Of a stretch of 13,353 nt of DNA, positions 12,754 to 13,353 are shown piece by piece. The stretch's first letter is position 1. Each line of letters begins with the position of its first letter. The DNA is from JBFHRB01 sp041591915 (lineage in GTDB: Bacteria > Actinomycetota > Nitriliruptoria > Nitriliruptorales > Nitriliruptoraceae): assembly GCA_041591915.1 (NCBI GenBank), contig JBFHRB010000070.1:1-13353 (forward strand). The letters run 5' to 3'. A model generated the notes under the pieces. The model had not been told where the DNA came from. It searched no databases and saw nothing but the letters and a program-made list of their open reading frames with translations. The position numbers and the translations under genes were made by a program.

Positions 12754-12759
12754 TAGGCT
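12754..12759 (+). promoter_or_regulatory. possible -10 element for the HerA-like gene
   Basis: TAGGCT fits the actinobacterial TANNNT -10 pattern, 44 bases before the GTG start and just after the terminator, where a new promoter is needed. No clear -35 is seen because the expected position falls in the terminator hairpin. Confidence 0.35.
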
Positions 12760-12764
12760 CCGGC

Positions 12765-12781
12765 GCGCGTGGTCCACGCGC
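12765..12781. promoter_or_regulatory. 17-bp palindrome in leader of HerA-like gene
   Basis: GCGCGTGG-T-CCACGCGC is a perfect 8-1-8 palindrome. It begins six bases after the possible -10, so it would overlap the transcription start, the classic place for a repressor operator. It is too tight to be a normal terminator loop. No regulator can be assigned from the window. Confidence 0.45.
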
Positions 12782-12803
12782 ACGAGGTTTGCGGGAGGCA
12801 GGC

Positions 12804-13353
12804 GTGGCGGACGTCAACAAGGTGTTCGAGGACGGCTACGGCTTCGACGACGACGCGGTGATCTTCGGCCGCCCTCTCGACACCGATCTCGAGGGCACGC
12901 TCAACGACCACTTCGTGCAGGTCCCGCTCCGCATGCTGAACAAGCACGGGCTGGTCGCAGGCGCGACCGGCACGGGCAAGACGAAGACGCTGCAGCTCTT
13001 CGCCGAGCAGCTCTCGGACGCGGGCGTCCCGGTCTTCCTCGCCGACCTCAAGGGCGATCTCGCCGGCATGGCCGAGCCGAGTCCCGGGCATCCCAAGATC
13101 GACGAGCGCATGACGGGGATGGACCTCCCCTGGACGCCTGCGGACTACCCGCTCGAGCTCCTCAGCCTCACGGGCGACAACGGTGCGCCGCTCCGGGTGC
13201 CCATCTCCAGCTTCGGGCCGTTGCTGCTCGCCAAGGTCATGGACTGCACGTCCACGCAGGAGTCGGTCCTGCAGGTCATCTTCAAGTACGCGGACGAGAA
13301 CGGGCTCGCCCTCCTCGACCTCATCGACCTCGTCACCCTCCTCAAGTGGCTCA
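12804..13353 (+). CDS. HerA-like ATPase, YjgR/DUF853 family, 3' end outside window
   Basis: The first 183 residues of a RecA/FtsK-HerA superfamily ATPase. Walker A GATGTGKT is at residues 53-60 in the block NKHGLVAGATGTGKTKTLQLFAEQLSDAGVP, followed by VFLADLKGDLAGMAE. Downstream SSFGPLLLAKVMDCTSTQESVLQVIFKYADENGLALLDLIDL matches the region typical of E. coli YjgR. Family members are about 500 residues, so roughly two-thirds is missing. The GTG start has GGGAGG at 12793-12798, five bases before it. The N-terminal 20 residues before the conserved core are acidic and not recognised. YjgR proteins lack a settled function; DNA translocation by HerA relatives is established, but no NurA or defence partner is visible here, so a defence role should not be assumed. 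Confidence 0.9.
   Translation, partial: MADVNKVFEDGYGFDDDAVIFGRPLDTDLEGTLNDHFVQVPLRMLNKHGLVAGATGTGKTKTLQLFAEQLSDAGVPVFLADLKGDLAGMAEPSPGHPKIDERMTGMDLPWTPADYPLELLSLTGDNGAPLRVPISSFGPLLLAKVMDCTSTQESVLQVIFKYADENGLALLDLIDLVTLLKWL

Noticed and set aside
12804..13353. HerA-like ATPase as part of a phage-defence module
   Set aside because: The sequence fits the YjgR/DUF853 branch, and no nuclease, NurA, SIR2 or other defence partner is visible in the window.
1..13353. CRISPR arrays, tRNA or rRNA genes, insertion sequences, attachment sites
   Set aside because: No regularly spaced repeats, cloverleaf-like segments, transposase motifs or terminal repeats were seen on reading both strands.

Overview
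The window is about 70% GC, densely packed, and reads like the chromosome of a high-GC actinobacterium. Supporting signs are GTG and TTG starts, strong GGAGG ribosome-binding sites, GC-rich third codon positions and GC hairpin terminators without T-runs. The gene content (a fused-Usp CPA2 antiporter, a full seven-gene Mrp antiporter, FHA-LuxR and YjgR-type proteins) fits Actinomycetota. Two sodium/potassium-proton antiporter systems side by side would suit a salt- or alkali-exposed lifestyle, but that is inference; I cannot name a genus. There are no tRNAs, rRNAs, CRISPR arrays, insertion sequences or att sites that I can see, and no stretch over 300 bases lacks a gene.

Region 1 (1-2072, plus): the 3' two-thirds of an acyl-CoA dehydrogenase gene, followed after 8 bp by a cytochrome P450. 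They look co-transcribed and probably serve oxidation of a lipid-like or branched acyl substrate.

Region 2 (2076-3816): a VOC/glyoxalase-fold protein with an unusual helical C-terminal extension (minus) faces the P450 with only 3 bp between the stop codons. It is divergent from a PHP-domain phosphoesterase (plus, TTG start). The 93-bp divergent spacer holds an imperfect inverted repeat. A tiny 27-codon frame with coding-like composition overlaps the stop codon of the next gene.

Region 3 (3813-11588): two cation/proton antiporters transcribed divergently from a 109-bp AT-rich spacer. On the minus strand lies a CHX/Kha1-like CPA2 exchanger with two C-terminal Usp-like domains. On the plus strand lies a complete mrpABCDEFG operon whose genes all overlap by 4 or 8 bp. 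In four of those junctions the Shine-Dalgarno of the next gene is written into the last codons of the previous one, so MrpB, C, D and E all end in Glu-Val-x-(Ala/Ser).

Region 4 (11565-12745): a small winged-helix regulator directly follows mrpG. A three-copy TCGAGAG motif, including a 9-bp inverted repeat, lies between them. Next comes a 143-bp spacer that is either a regulatory region with two inverted repeats or a hidden 48-codon Cys/His-rich frame. It leads to an FHA domain fused to a LuxR-type helix-turn-helix, closed by a strong 12-bp terminator hairpin with a TCCG tetraloop.

Region 5 (12754-13353): a possible promoter, a 17-bp near-perfect palindrome, and the first 183 codons of a HerA-like/YjgR-family (DUF853) ATPase cut by the window edge.

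The most coherent biological unit is the antiporter pair with its attached wHTH gene: a likely Na+/K+ and pH homeostasis locus with its own local regulator. I do not see a clearly new system such as a defence or mobile cassette; the novelty candidates are the small frames, the operator-like repeats and the domain fusions.
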